55,907 nucleotides of DNA from Gammaproteobacteria bacterium (GCA_029265075.1 JAJUJZ010000005.1:1-55907); one strand, 5' to 3'. Counted from the first letter of the stretch, positions 36,268 through 44,567 are shown. The notes: generated from the sequence alone by a model not told the origin. A program made the numbers and translations.

Positions 36268-36416
36268 TCCGGTTACGCCATTTAGGTAACCGAGGCATTT
36301 AGCGGGGGAAGCCAGCGCGGCGGAGCGGTTTGGCCGTGGGCACCGATCCACGAGTTCGTGCGCGGCAAAGCAGGTCCGCTCAGGAAGCCGTGCGGACCCA
36401 GTCCTTCCCGGCAGCG

Positions 36417-36444
36417 AACAGCCTGGCTCATCTGCCAGGCTGTT
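36417..36444. repeat. 11-bp perfect hairpin downstream of the rubredoxin gene
   Basis: AACAGCCTGGC-N6-GCCAGGCTGTT. It begins 14 bp after the rubredoxin stop, the position of a terminator, but the run after the stem on the minus strand is not U-rich. It may serve as a 3'-end stabiliser. Confidence 0.5.
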
Positions 36445-36458
36445 TGCTACCTCGCTTC

Positions 36459-36629
36459 TCACCCCACCACGTCCGCCAGCTCAAACTGCTCGCGGCTGCG
36501 CTCGCAGGAGGGGCAGCACCAGTCGGCCGGGAGTTCCTCCCACAAGGTTCCGGCAGGAATGTTGTGGGCAGGGTCTCCCTCAGCTTCATCGTAAATCCAG
36601 CCGCAGCCGGCGCAGATCCACTTCTTCAT
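36459..36629 (-). CDS. rubredoxin (56 residues)
   Basis: A complete small gene: MKKWICAGCGWIYDEAEGD starts it, and the second iron knuckle is DWCCPSCERSREQFE. The four ligands are thus two C-x-x-C pairs (Cys6/Cys9 and Cys39/Cys42; Cys40 or Cys38 adjacent), binding a single Fe. The conserved aromatic/acidic WIYDEAEGDP and PAGTLWEELPADW segments identify a rubredoxin. The usual role is one-electron transfer, for example to alkane hydroxylase or in oxidative stress response. No alkane hydroxylase or rubredoxin reductase is in the window. It is followed by a perfect hairpin. Confidence 0.9.
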   Translation of the reverse strand: MKKWICAGCGWIYDEAEGDPAHNIPAGTLWEELPADWCCPSCERSREQFELADVVG

Positions 36630-36655
36630 GCGCTGAACCTGTCACAGCTGTTGCG

Positions 36656-37222
36656 TCAGTTGTCGTAAGCCCCCGGGTTGGTGCCGGGCGTGTCGTGGCG
36701 GCGCATCGTCTCGGGGGATTCACTGCCGCGTTGTTCGAACTCTCCGGACTGCGGAGCACCGGGGCCGGTCTGCAGATCGCCCTGCCATGAGTCCCCCTGG
36801 TCAGCCCCGCGCGTACCATCCATCGCTGGCGCTCCCATGCCGTCCCGCCCGCGCTCGGTGTCGTCGACTGCTTCACGCTGGTGGGGCGAACTCGGTACAT
36901 CGTCGGTACGCATTTCGTCCGAATGCTGGGTGGCCGTGCCCGCGCCGGAGGTGCCCCGGTCGCTGGCATCACCCATACCCTGATCGCGCTCAGTGCTGAG
37001 ATCGCGATGCGGATCCCGGATCGTTGAGCCACCAATGGCCTGGCCGACGGTGCCTGAACTGGTGCCGGTGCTGCCGGTGGTGGAGGAGCTATCACGCTCC
37101 TGGTTGTAGCTGGGCTGATCCAGCAGCGTTGAGGCGGTGTCTGCCGACACCATGGCGGGAGCTGCCAGTCCGGCAAACGCCAGCGCCAGCAGTGTCCGTT
37201 TCGAAGTCAGCACTTGATACAT
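36656..37222 (-). CDS. exported low-complexity hydrophilic protein, function unknown
   Basis: About 188 residues from the ATG at 37222, preceded by GGGAG and AAGGAG. The start gives a good signal peptide (KRTLLALAFAGLAAPAMVSA). The mature part is almost wholly hydrophilic, rich in Gly, Ser, Thr, Asp, Arg and Gln, with repeated small motifs (GMGDASDRG, RDGMGAPAMDGTRG), no Cys and few hydrophobics, so probably intrinsically disordered. No family recognised. It ends 26 bp before the rubredoxin start. Possible stress or envelope-matrix protein, a guess only. Confidence 0.65.
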   Translation of the reverse strand: MYQVLTSKRTLLALAFAGLAAPAMVSADTASTLLDQPSYNQERDSSSTTGSTGTSSGTVGQAIGGSTIRDPHRDLSTERDQGMGDASDRGTSGAGTATQHSDEMRTDDVPSSPHQREAVDDTERGRDGMGAPAMDGTRGADQGDSWQGDLQTGPGAPQSGEFEQRGSESPETMRRHDTPGTNPGAYDN

Positions 37223-37336
37223 CTCCTTTCTCCCTTCTGACAGTTTGCTCCATTGCCGGAGCCGCATCGACCTCGTCGGAGGTCAAGGGATAAGGCACGT
37301 GCTGCCGCTGCCAGTTCCTACGGCAGAGCAAAGGTG

Positions 37337-37849
37337 TCAGACCGGACCGAATGGTTCAAAAGCGGACTCATCCGCCACTGCCGCCAGCGGCGACGGCTCG
37401 GGCTGGCGATAGTACTGAATGATCTGGCCCAGCTTGGCGACCAGCACATCCCAGGCAACCTCGCCATTGCGGCCGGCCAGAACGGCCTCGCGCTCCGCCA
37501 CCAGGAAAGCGTGCCGCAGCGCCAGGGTCTGACGTTCGAGTGGTGTCTCATGCGCAATGTCGAGGACGATGTCGCGATCGGGCGTGAGCAGAAGGTGGCG
37601 CGCCCGGGTGGCGCTGATCTGCGTCTCGATGTGTGTGAGGGCTGTCTGAGCCGGCTCGGGACGACCCCGTGCGGCGATCACTGGCATCGCTGGTGCGCTG
37701 GGTGTAGCAGTCTGCAGCATTTTCAGCTGCTGCCGCTGTCGTCGCCACAGCGCGGTCATCAATGCCAGCGCCAGTGTCAGAACCACCACCAGCTCCAGCA
37801 GCACGATCATGCCCCAGCTCAACATTTCCACCGCATCCCGCCAATCCAT
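37337..37849 (-). CDS. single-pass membrane protein of unknown function
   Basis: A 170-residue protein: short N-tail, one hydrophobic helix (about residues 12-34, MIVLLELVVVLTLALALMTAL), a basic stretch WRRQRQQ, then a soluble domain with an Ala/Pro linker and a helical ending (VAWDVLVAKLGQIIQYYRQPEPSP). No known motif. It lies between a low-complexity exported protein and queF, on the same strand as both, with its stop 114 bp from the neighbour's start. Confidence 0.6.
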   Translation of the reverse strand: MDWRDAVEMLSWGMIVLLELVVVLTLALALMTALWRRQRQQLKMLQTATPSAPAMPVIAARGRPEPAQTALTHIETQISATRARHLLLTPDRDIVLDIAHETPLERQTLALRHAFLVAEREAVLAGRNGEVAWDVLVAKLGQIIQYYRQPEPSPLAAVADESAFEPFGPV

Positions 37850-37925
37850 ATGCTGACGGCTGCCACTGGCCGGGCCGTCAGTGGCAGTCTAGACAACCGT
37901 GCGGAGAGTCTCCAGGCGCTGTCGT

Positions 37926-38753
37926 TTACTGGCGGAAGAGCCGCCCGCGCGGCAGCGGAGCCGTGGCAGCGGAAGGTGCATTGCTGCGCCAGGGGTTGAT
38001 GTCGAGACCACCGCGCCGCAGATAGCGCGCGTGCACTGTCAGACGCGCGGGCCGGCAATGACGCAGCAGCTCGAGGAAGATCCGCTCCACGCACTGTTCG
38101 TGGAAATCCTGGTGCAGGCGATAGGAAACCAGATAAGCCAGCAGCCCCGCGCGATCGAGGGCCGGTCCTTCGTAGTCGATCTCAACTGTGCCCCAGTCGG
38201 GTTGTCCGGTGACCGGGCAGCGCGAGCGCAGCAGACGGCTGAAGAGCTGTTCATGTACCAGCCTGGTGTCGTCGGCGCGCAGCAGTTCCGGTGCCGGCTC
38301 GTAACGATCGATCGCAACCGGCAGATCATCGAGGCAGTAGCCCGCGGGCTGCGACACCACCTGTGGCCATTCGTCGGGCTCGTACAACGCCACCTCGACT
38401 TCGGCACCGGCGCAGGCCGTCAGATCGGCGGCAATCAGTTCGGCCACTACCGTCAGATCGGCAAAGCGCGTCTGATTGAGCGAGTTGAGATAGAGCTTCA
38501 GCGACTTGGATTCGATCAGATTGGGCGAGTCCGCCGGCACTACGAACTGCCCCCACGCGATCCGCGGCTTGCCGTGCGGATCGAGCCAGGAGAGCTCCCA
38601 CGCATTCCACAGGTCCCAGCCGGAGAACGGCAACGTCTGCTCCAGCCCGATCCGGGCCCTGCTCTCCGCCCGCGCAATGGGGAACAGCAGTCCCGGATCA
38701 TAGGGCAGGTCATAACTGGTCGTTTTGCCCAGAGGGCTGTCCGGATGGTCCAT
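37926..38753 (-). CDS. queF: NADPH-dependent 7-cyano-7-deazaguanine reductase
   Basis: A 275-residue long-form (YqgZ/proteobacterial-type) QueF that reduces preQ0 to preQ1 for queuosine. The nucleophile is Cys179 in RSRCPVTGQPDWG and the partner Asp is Asp186, keeping the 7-residue spacing of E. coli Cys190/Asp197. ESKSLKLYLNSLNQTRF and HEQCVERIF are also family marks. It begins 2 bp after the ABC permease stop. No preQ1 riboswitch is possible upstream because coding runs right up to it. Confidence 0.95.
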   Translation of the reverse strand: MDHPDSPLGKTTSYDLPYDPGLLFPIARAESRARIGLEQTLPFSGWDLWNAWELSWLDPHGKPRIAWGQFVVPADSPNLIESKSLKLYLNSLNQTRFADLTVVAELIAADLTACAGAEVEVALYEPDEWPQVVSQPAGYCLDDLPVAIDRYEPAPELLRADDTRLVHEQLFSRLLRSRCPVTGQPDWGTVEIDYEGPALDRAGLLAYLVSYRLHQDFHEQCVERIFLELLRHCRPARLTVHARYLRRGGLDINPWRSNAPSAATAPLPRGRLFRQ

Positions 38754-38755
38754 AA

Positions 38756-39532
38756 CTACTGCCGCAGGCGCTTGCCGGTGATCAGGAGATACATACTGTA
38801 GGCGTAAGCGGCTACCGTAAACAGGCCGACCATCACGAAAGCCACTCCTACATCGACATCGGAATGCCCCAGAATGCCGTAACGGAAGGCATTGACGATG
38901 TAGAGCATGGGATTAAGTTTCGAGACACCGGCCCAGAACTCCGACAACAGATCGATCGAATAGAACACACCACCGAGGTAGGTCAGCGGCGCCAGCACGA
39001 AAGTCGGGACAATGGAAATGTCGTCGAAGTTGTTGGCAAACACGGCGTTGATAAAGCCACCGAGCGAAAACAGCAGTGCCGTCAGCACCAGGATACTCAG
39101 CGTCACCAGCGGGTTGTGCATCGGCAGATCAGTGAAGAACAGCGCCACCACCGTAACAATGGCGCCCACCAGCAGGCCGCGGATCACCCCTCCCGTCACG
39201 AAGCCGAGCAGAATGGTGTGGTTGGAAACGGGCGACACCTGGATCTCCTCGATGAAGCGCTGAAACTTGGCGCCAAAAAAAGAGGAGACCACGTTGGCGA
39301 ACGAGTTGGTGACTACCGCCATCATGATCAGGCCGGGTACGACAAACTGGATATAGGTGTAACCGCCCATCTCGCCGATGCGCGAGCCGATCAGCCGCCC
39401 GAAGATCACAAAATAGAGTGTCATGGTGATGGCCGGTGGCAACAGCGTCTGCAGCCAGATGCGGATGAACCGGCGCACCTCGCGCCTTACCAGCGTGTAG
39501 TACGCATTCCATTCAGCCTGCCACGAATTCAT
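38756..39532 (-). CDS. ABC-2 type transporter permease
   Basis: A 258-residue integral membrane protein with six helices. It opens WQAEWNAYYTLVRREVRRFIRIWLQTLLPPAITMTLYFVIFG and contains the ABC-2 signature TYLGGVFYSIDLLSEFWAGVSKLNPMLYIVNAFRYG in pieces. It matches the YadH-type family. The ATPase gene overlaps its start by 4 bp (ATGA). The exported substrate is unknown; YadGH-type pairs are proposed to export lipids, drugs or polysaccharides. Confidence 0.92.
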   Translation of the reverse strand: MNSWQAEWNAYYTLVRREVRRFIRIWLQTLLPPAITMTLYFVIFGRLIGSRIGEMGGYTYIQFVVPGLIMMAVVTNSFANVVSSFFGAKFQRFIEEIQVSPVSNHTILLGFVTGGVIRGLLVGAIVTVVALFFTDLPMHNPLVTLSILVLTALLFSLGGFINAVFANNFDDISIVPTFVLAPLTYLGGVFYSIDLLSEFWAGVSKLNPMLYIVNAFRYGILGHSDVDVGVAFVMVGLFTVAAYAYSMYLLITGKRLRQ

Positions 39533-40491
39533 GCCTGGCCCCCTGCAGCGCGAGCCGCCACCGCGGCCGGCGACGTTCCTTTTTCAGCCAGCAAGGTCAC
39601 GAACAGCTCCTCCAGCCGGTTGGCTTTGTTGCGCATACTGGTGACCGTAACGCCCTGTCCGCTCAGCCAGCTGAACAGCTCATTCAGGCTTTCGCCCTTT
39701 TCGATTTCCACCTGAATGCTGTGCGGGTCAATGATGTGACCGTCGAACGGGCTGAGGTCCAGCCCGGCCGGCACCTCTTCGCGAGTATCGAGAATGAAAT
39801 GCTCCTTGTGCAGCGTTTTCAGCAGCGCCTTCATACTGGTGTTTTCAATAATCTCGCCATGGTCGATGATGGCGATATTGCGGCAGAGGCTCTCCGCCTC
39901 TTCCAGATAGTGCGTGGTGAGAATGATGGTGGTGCCCTGCTGATTAATTTCGCGCAGGAATTCCCACATCGACCGGCGCAGCTCGATATCGACCCCGGCG
40001 GTCGGTTCGTCCAGGATCAGCAGCCGCGGCTCATGGACCAGTGCCCGGGCAATCATCAGGCGACGCTTCATACCACCCGACAGCATGCGCGCGGCATTAT
40101 TGCGCTTGTCCCATAAGCCCAGCTGACGCAGATACTTTTCCGCGCGCTCCAGACCGAGACGACGCGGCAGACCGTAATAGCCCGCCTGGTTGGTGACGAT
40201 ATCGATCACCTTCTCGAACTGATGAAAATTGAACTCCTGCGGCACCACGCCGAGCTGACGTTTGGCGCCGGGGAAGTCAACATCGATGTCGTAGCCAAAC
40301 ACCGAAACCGTGCCGCCGCTCTTGCGGACCAGCGAGCAGATGATGCCAATGGTGGTGGACTTACCTGCCCCGTTAGGGCCCAGCAGGGCAAAAAAGTCCC
40401 CCTGCCCGACAGTCAGGTCGATGCCTTTGAGAGCCGCAAAGCCGTTGTTGTAGACCTTGGTCAGCCCTTTGATGGCCAATGCAGTAGTCAT
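39529..40491 (-). CDS. ABC transporter ATP-binding protein (YadG-like)
   Basis: A 320-residue ATPase. The Walker A loop is GPNGAGKST (residues 38-46), the signature LSGGMKRR, the Walker B plus catalytic Glu LLILDEPTAGVD, and the switch His in TTHYLEEAE. The C-terminal extension of about 80 residues is typical of ABC-2 exporters. I chose the ATG at 40491, which begins MTTALAIKGLTKVY as homologues do. It is coupled to the permease gene by an ATGA overlap. Confidence 0.93.
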   Translation of the reverse strand: MTTALAIKGLTKVYNNGFAALKGIDLTVGQGDFFALLGPNGAGKSTTIGIICSLVRKSGGTVSVFGYDIDVDFPGAKRQLGVVPQEFNFHQFEKVIDIVTNQAGYYGLPRRLGLERAEKYLRQLGLWDKRNNAARMLSGGMKRRLMIARALVHEPRLLILDEPTAGVDIELRRSMWEFLREINQQGTTIILTTHYLEEAESLCRNIAIIDHGEIIENTSMKALLKTLHKEHFILDTREEVPAGLDLSPFDGHIIDPHSIQVEIEKGESLNELFSWLSGQGVTVTSMRNKANRLEELFVTLLAEKGTSPAAVAARAAGGQA

Positions 40492-40635
40492 AACAGCCCC
40501 TGGCAACTACGGCGAAGCGCCGCGCGAAAAAGGTGCTGATTGTAACTGACTGGGCAGGGAGACGAAAATGAACGCCCGGCGCCGCGCTAGCGGTCCGGCG
40601 GTACAGCAGTCAGGGGCAATGGAAAATGCAGAAAC

Positions 40636-40664
40636 AAAAAAGGAGCCGCTCAGGCTCCTTTTTT
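40636..40664. terminator. bidirectional rho-independent terminator of the tRNA-Gly/tRNA-Glu operon
   Basis: AAAAAAGGAGCC-N5-GGCTCCTTTTTT is a perfect stem with runs of six A and six T on either side. It therefore works as a terminator in both directions. It is placed 76 bp after the tRNA-Gly end. Confidence 0.92.
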
Positions 40665-40739
40665 ATCTGCTCTATCTGCTTTTGCGCAACTTGCGCATCT
40701 GCTTTTCGATTGCAGCACCGTGTCTGCGAATCGGGAATT

Positions 40740-40815
40740 TGGAGCGGGAAACGAGGCTCGAACTCGCGACCTCAACCTTGGCAAGGTTGCGCTCTACCAA
40801 CTGAGCTATTCCCGC
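40740..40815 (-). tRNA. tRNA-Gly (anticodon GCC)
   Basis: A 76-nt tRNA with encoded CCA. The acceptor stem GCGGGAA pairs with TTCCCGC, the D-arm AGCTCAGTTGGTAGAGC is canonical, the anticodon arm CCTTGCCAAGG carries GCC, and the T-loop GTTCGAGCC is intact. It reads GGC/GGU codons. It lies 23 bp downstream of tRNA-Glu in the same transcript. Confidence 0.97.
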
Positions 40816-40838
40816 CTGCTACCGTAGTTCGGTAAAGA

Positions 40839-40914
40839 TGGCGTCCCCAAGGGGATTCGAACCCCTGTTACCGCCGTGAAAGGGCGGTGTCCTAGGCCTC
40901 TAGACGATGGGGAC
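40839..40914 (-). tRNA. tRNA-Glu (anticodon TTC)
   Basis: A 76-nt tRNA with encoded CCA. The acceptor stem GTCCCCA pairs with TGGGGAC and the anticodon arm CCGCCCTTTCACGGCGG carries TTC. It is very close to the E. coli glutamate tRNA in the arms. It is the first gene of the two-tRNA operon, 55 bp after the -10 element of a near-consensus promoter. Confidence 0.97.
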
Positions 40915-40969
40915 GCCGAGCACTCTTCGCTGCTCGCTCTGTTTCGCGTTCAGCGTCGAAGTGGCGCGC

Positions 40970-40998
40970 ATTCTATGCACCGGTTTGGAAAGCGTCAA
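40970..40998 (-). promoter_or_regulatory. strong sigma70 promoter of the tRNA-Glu/tRNA-Gly operon
   Basis: TTGACG and TAGAAT separated by 17 bp on the minus strand, followed by GCGCGCC, a GC-rich discriminator expected at stringently controlled stable-RNA promoters. This is the best promoter match in the window. Confidence 0.85.
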
Positions 40999-41187
40999 CC
41001 CCTGAGATCAAAAAAGTTTATCGACCGGCCAGACTCAGCAGGCCAATGCATAATAAAACGTCTAGACTTCAGGCTCGGGTCGGATCCCTGGCTACCTGCC
41101 GCCGTGCGAACCTTCATCACTGTGGCAAAAACGTCCTATAACAGGTTGCCTGCATTCCGGATCAGCCGGGCGCAACGAGAGGAATTC

Positions 41188-41952
41188 ATGTCCACTACAG
41201 CCATAATCACTGCCATCTCGGCGGCACTGGCCGTGCTCGTCGTGGTGGTATTCGCGATGCAGCAGATTGAAAAGAGCAACAACGAAAAGCAGGCGCTGAT
41301 TGCTGCCCTCAAGAGCCGGCTGCGCGGCTTTCACCACCTGCTCGACGGTTTCCCGGAAGGATTCCTGAGTGCCGACCTGCGGGCACTGGTCTGCCACTGT
41401 CTGCTTGACTCAATCGACCAGCTCATCAAGCTGGAGCCGCGCAACAAGGATCATCGGGCCGAGCGTGACCGCATTATGGAGCGCCTGAACAAGATCAGGA
41501 GCGAGGTGGTGACCGCCGGCTATCAGCCGCTGACCAACCCCGATCAGATCCAGGAAGTGCAGCGGCTCCTCAACAGCCTCTACAACGTGGTGCAGAAGCT
41601 GGTCGAGCGGAAACGGATCACCCAGCTGGAAGGTGCCAGCTTCGCCCGGCAGATCGCGACGCTGACGGTGCGGGTCGCGGTTGACTCCCATCTGCAGTCG
41701 GCGCAGCAGGCGCTGTCCGACGGCAAGCCGCGCCTGGCCATCCACTACTACTCGCTGGCAGTCGACAAGATGAAAAAGAGCAATACCGACGGTCAGTACA
41801 GCAGCCAGATGCAGCTGTATGAGCAGCGGATTGCCGAGCTGGAGGTGCTGGCCGAGCAGCAGCAGACCAGCGCTGTCGCTACCCCTGCGGAGGAGTGGGA
41901 AGATTTCAGGGAGGACGACGACGCCTGGAAAAAGAAAAGCCTGTACGACTGA
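41188..41952 (+). CDS. membrane-anchored helical protein of unknown function
   Basis: A 254-residue protein starting MSTTAIITAISAALAVLVVVVFAMQQ, one N-terminal transmembrane helix (about residues 5-24) followed by a long, strongly helical and charged cytoplasmic region with possible coiled coil (about residues 28-45, 125-135, 215-230). The end is very acidic (EEWEDFREDDDAW) then basic (KKKSLYD). GAGAGG precedes the ATG at 41188. I recognise it only as a conserved hypothetical type of pseudomonads. The protein has no enzymatic motif. Confidence 0.75.
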   Translation: MSTTAIITAISAALAVLVVVVFAMQQIEKSNNEKQALIAALKSRLRGFHHLLDGFPEGFLSADLRALVCHCLLDSIDQLIKLEPRNKDHRAERDRIMERLNKIRSEVVTAGYQPLTNPDQIQEVQRLLNSLYNVVQKLVERKRITQLEGASFARQIATLTVRVAVDSHLQSAQQALSDGKPRLAIHYYSLAVDKMKKSNTDGQYSSQMQLYEQRIAELEVLAEQQQTSAVATPAEEWEDFREDDDAWKKKSLYD

Positions 41953-41980
41953 GCATCAGGGCGGCCGGCAGGCCGCCGGC

Positions 41981-42382
41981 TCATTCTGCGGGCTCAAATT
42001 TCACGGCTACGGAGTTGATGCAGTAGCGCAGCCCGGTCGGCGGCGGCCCGTCGGGAAAGACGTGGCCCAGATGCGCGCCACAGCGCTTGCAGAGCACCTC
42101 GGTGCGGATCATGCCGTGACTGGTGTCGCGCTGCTCTTCGATACTTTCCGGGTTGAGCGCACTCGAAAAGCTGGGCCAGCCACAGCCGGCATCGAACTTG
42201 GTCCCAGCCTCAAACAGCAGCTCACCACAGCAGCGACAGCGATAGACGCCCTCGTCCCAGTGATTCCAGTATTCCCCGGAAAACGGCCGCTCGGTGCCCT
42301 TCTGGCGGCAGACCTCATACTCTTCCGGTGACAGCTCGGCGCGCCACTCGGCATCGGTCTTGCTGATTTCGCGTTCACTCAT
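41981..42382 (-). CDS. msrB: peptide-methionine (R)-S-oxide reductase
   Basis: A 133-residue MsrB. The catalytic Cys121 is in [13 protein letters not shown] structural zinc is bound by Cys49/Cys52 (CRCC) and Cys98/Cys101 (CKRC). GCGWPSF and [14 protein letters not shown] are family hallmarks. It repairs the R-epimer of methionine sulfoxide in proteins and is cytosolic. It is divergent from alaA across 143 bp. Confidence 0.96.
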   Translation of the reverse strand: MSEREISKTDAEWRAELSPEEYEVCRQKGTERPFSGEYWNHWDEGVYRCRCCGELLFEAGTKFDAGCGWPSFSSALNPESIEEQRDTSHGMIRTEVLCKRCGAHLGHVFPDGPPPTGLRYCINSVAVKFEPAE

Positions 42383-42525
42383 CCCTTAACCTCGAAAGAC
42401 CTTTGTCAGACCACTCATGGACGCTGTCCCGCCCCCTGCCGGGTCATGGCAGCCGGAGCCCATTTCCCCTACACTTAGGGGCTTGCCAGCCCGACCGTGG
42501 GCAGGGCCATATCCGGTTGCCGAGC

Positions 42526-43740
42526 ATGTCAAAGTTCTACAAATCCGACAAACTGAACAACGTCTGTTATGACATTCGCGGGCCTGTCATGCGTGAAGCA
42601 GTGCGCATGGAAGAAGAAGGCCACCGCATTCTCAAGCTGAACATTGGCAATCCGGCGCCATTCGGCTTCGACGCGCCTGACGAGATCATTCAGGACGTGA
42701 TCCGCATGCTGCCCAGTGCTCAGGGCTACTGCGACTCGAAGGGCCTCTACTCCGCCCGCAAGGCCATCATGCAGGAAACGCAGAGCCGCGGCATCCAGGG
42801 CGTTGATATCAACGACATCTACCTCGGCAATGGCGTCAGCGAGCTGATCACTGTGGCCACCCAGGGCCTGCTCAACAATGGCGACGAGGTGCTGATTCCG
42901 GCCCCCGATTACCCGCTCTGGACCGCTTCGGTGCGACTCGCGGGCGGCCGCGCAGTTCATTACCGCTGCGACGAGCAGGCCGACTGGACGCCCGATCTTG
43001 CGGACATTCGCGACAAGATCACGGCGCGCACCAAGGCGATCGTCATCATCAACCCCAACAACCCCACCGGTGCGGTCTATCCGCGCGACGTCCTGGAACA
43101 GCTGGTAGCAGTGGCGCGCGACCACAACCTGGTGATCTTCGCCGACGAGATCTACGACAAGATTCTCTACGACGGCGCGGTACATGTGCCGCTGCTGTCG
43201 CTGGCCGATGACGTGCTCTGCATCAGCTTCAATGGTCTCTCCAAGGCTTATCGGCTGGCCGGCTTCCGCAGCGGCTGGATGATCATTGGCGGTGCCAAGC
43301 ACATCGCGCGCGACTACATTGAAGGGCTGGATATCCTCACTTCGATGCGCCTCTGCGCCAATGTACCGGCCCAGCATGCCGTGCAGACTGCGCTCGGCGG
43401 CTATCAGAGCATCAATGATCTGGTGCTGCCCACCGGCCGGCTCGGCCGTCAGCGTGATCTCGCCTGGGAGATGCTCAACGCTATCCCGGGTGTCTCCTGC
43501 GTGAAGCCGAAGGGCGCGATGTACCTGTTCCCGCGGCTTGACCCGAAGGTGCACCCGATCAGCAACGATGAGCAGCTGGTGCTCGACCTGCTGCGTCAGG
43601 AAAAACTTCTGCTGGTGCAGGGCACGGCATTCAACTGGCCGGAGCCAGACCACTTCCGGGTCGTATTCCTGCCGCAGCCCGATGACCTGCAGATGGCGAT
43701 GGAACGTTTCGGCAACTTCCTGTCGCGCTACCGTCAGTAA
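42526..43740 (+). CDS. alaA: alanine transaminase, AlaA-type PLP aminotransferase
   Basis: A 404-residue class I aminotransferase starting MSKFYKSDKLNNVCYDIRGPV, the same start pattern as E. coli AlaA. The PLP lysine is Lys240 in SFNGLSKAYRLAGFRSGW. PNNPTGAVY and ADEIYDKILYDG (PLP-ring Asp/Tyr) are present. It makes alanine from pyruvate with glutamate as donor. A short gene of unknown role follows 5 bp later. Confidence 0.93.
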   Translation: MSKFYKSDKLNNVCYDIRGPVMREAVRMEEEGHRILKLNIGNPAPFGFDAPDEIIQDVIRMLPSAQGYCDSKGLYSARKAIMQETQSRGIQGVDINDIYLGNGVSELITVATQGLLNNGDEVLIPAPDYPLWTASVRLAGGRAVHYRCDEQADWTPDLADIRDKITARTKAIVIINPNNPTGAVYPRDVLEQLVAVARDHNLVIFADEIYDKILYDGAVHVPLLSLADDVLCISFNGLSKAYRLAGFRSGWMIIGGAKHIARDYIEGLDILTSMRLCANVPAQHAVQTALGGYQSINDLVLPTGRLGRQRDLAWEMLNAIPGVSCVKPKGAMYLFPRLDPKVHPISNDEQLVLDLLRQEKLLLVQGTAFNWPEPDHFRVVFLPQPDDLQMAMERFGNFLSRYRQ

Positions 43741-43745
43741 GCGGC

Positions 43746-44225
43746 ATGGCGGACCTGCATATCGACGATTTTTTCAAGGATGCAGGGCTGATTCTGCTGC
43801 AGCTCTACAACGGCTTTCCGCGCCGGCAGCTGCTTTATGTCGAAGACATCATCGGGCCCACCGAGGTCGACGAATTCGGCCTGCCGGACGCCCGCCATCA
43901 GGCATGCTTCAGCACCATGCTGTGGCTGGCCGAGGAGGGCTGGCTGCGCTACGACTCCACGATCCGGCAGGAAGCGCTGGACCAGGCCGTCCTGACCAGG
44001 AAAAGCCTTCTGCTGCTGAGCGGGGTCGATCAGCGCGCCGCTGCCCTGCCTGCGTCCGGGACGGCGCCCGCCTCGCTCACCAACGCCGCTCGCACCCGCG
44101 TGACAGCACTGCGGCGAGCGCTGAAGGACGGCAATACGATCGCCATCAGCGCCACGGTGCGCGCCCTGCTGAGCGCCGGCACACCGGAACCCCACACCGG
44201 ACCTGACGTCACTGCTGAGCTTTGA
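43746..44225 (+). CDS. uncharacterised protein downstream of alaA
   Basis: A 159-residue soluble protein, MADLHIDDFFKDAGLILLQLYNGFPRRQ, with mixed helical composition and a low-complexity Ala/Thr-rich middle (ALPASGTAPAS). The first 90 residues contain the better conserved-looking part (EEGWLRYDSTIRQEALDQAVLT). It starts 5 bp after the alaA stop, so it is co-transcribed. No family name can be given; the winged-helix-like FSTMLWLAEEGWLRYD suggests a possible DNA-binding or adaptor fold, low certainty. Confidence 0.7.
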   Translation: MADLHIDDFFKDAGLILLQLYNGFPRRQLLYVEDIIGPTEVDEFGLPDARHQACFSTMLWLAEEGWLRYDSTIRQEALDQAVLTRKSLLLLSGVDQRAAALPASGTAPASLTNAARTRVTALRRALKDGNTIAISATVRALLSAGTPEPHTGPDVTAEL

Positions 44226-44249
44226 TTCCGACCGCCGGCACTCTAGAAT
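44222..44249 (+). promoter_or_regulatory. candidate promoter for the small 44355 gene
   Basis: TTGATT and TAGAAT with a 16-bp spacer, starting within the last codons of the upstream gene. It would give a leader of about 100 nt for the 70-residue ORF. Confidence 0.35.
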
Positions 44250-44354
44250 CCTGAACATCAGCCCGCAGGCAGGTCAGATAACAACACCGGGGGATGAGCG
44301 TCATCGCCGTGTAACAAACTCGGCATACGGTGGCCGCAGTCAAGGAGGTTATTG

Positions 44355-44567
44355 ATGAGTACCGTAATACCGAGCGGCTGCTCCGGCGATGCACCCACTG
44401 TCCTGCGTGACCAGGAGCTGAAAAGCCGCTTTGTCGGCGCCATGCTCGACGACACCGGCCGCGAAATCCCCATCACCGAAGAGATGATCACTCAGGCACT
44501 GCTGTCACTCGACGGGCTGACTTGTCCCGCCTCCCGAAACCCCAGTGCCAGCAGCGTGCCACGCTGA
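44355..44567 (+). CDS. small protein of 70 residues overlapping the end of pdxB
   Basis: MSTVIPSGCSGDAPTVL to ASRNPSASSVPR. The ribosome site AAGGAGG lies 6 bp before the ATG, one of the best in the window. The middle, GREIPITEEMITQALLSL, resembles the small PA1571-type proteins I recall from Pseudomonas, a recollection I cannot verify here. Its last 76 bp are antisense to the 3' end of pdxB. Function unknown. Confidence 0.65.
   Translation: MSTVIPSGCSGDAPTVLRDQELKSRFVGAMLDDTGREIPITEEMITQALLSLDGLTCPASRNPSASSVPR

Larger units (their letters stand above)
36139..36458. other. 320-bp non-coding interval between tRNA-Ser and the rubredoxin gene
   Basis: It holds a possible tRNA-Ser promoter at 36239-36267 and a 28-bp hairpin at 36417-36444 (both listed separately). 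Frames crossing it have no recognisable protein; the minus-strand one reads straight through the tRNA and is the well-known false ORF over tRNA-Ser genes. I see nothing else in it. Confidence 0.6.

Noticed and set aside
36085-36462. A 125-codon minus-strand frame ending in GEVAEWLKAHAWKVCIR
   Set aside because: It reads across tRNA-Ser; this is the familiar false protein over serine tRNA genes. The same holds for the plus-strand frame with GEGGIRTLDTLLTYTH.
40568-40835. Plus-strand frames containing LERETRLELATSTL / KRGSNSRPQPWQG
   Set aside because: They are antisense translations of tRNA-Gly and the terminator, a known annotation artefact.
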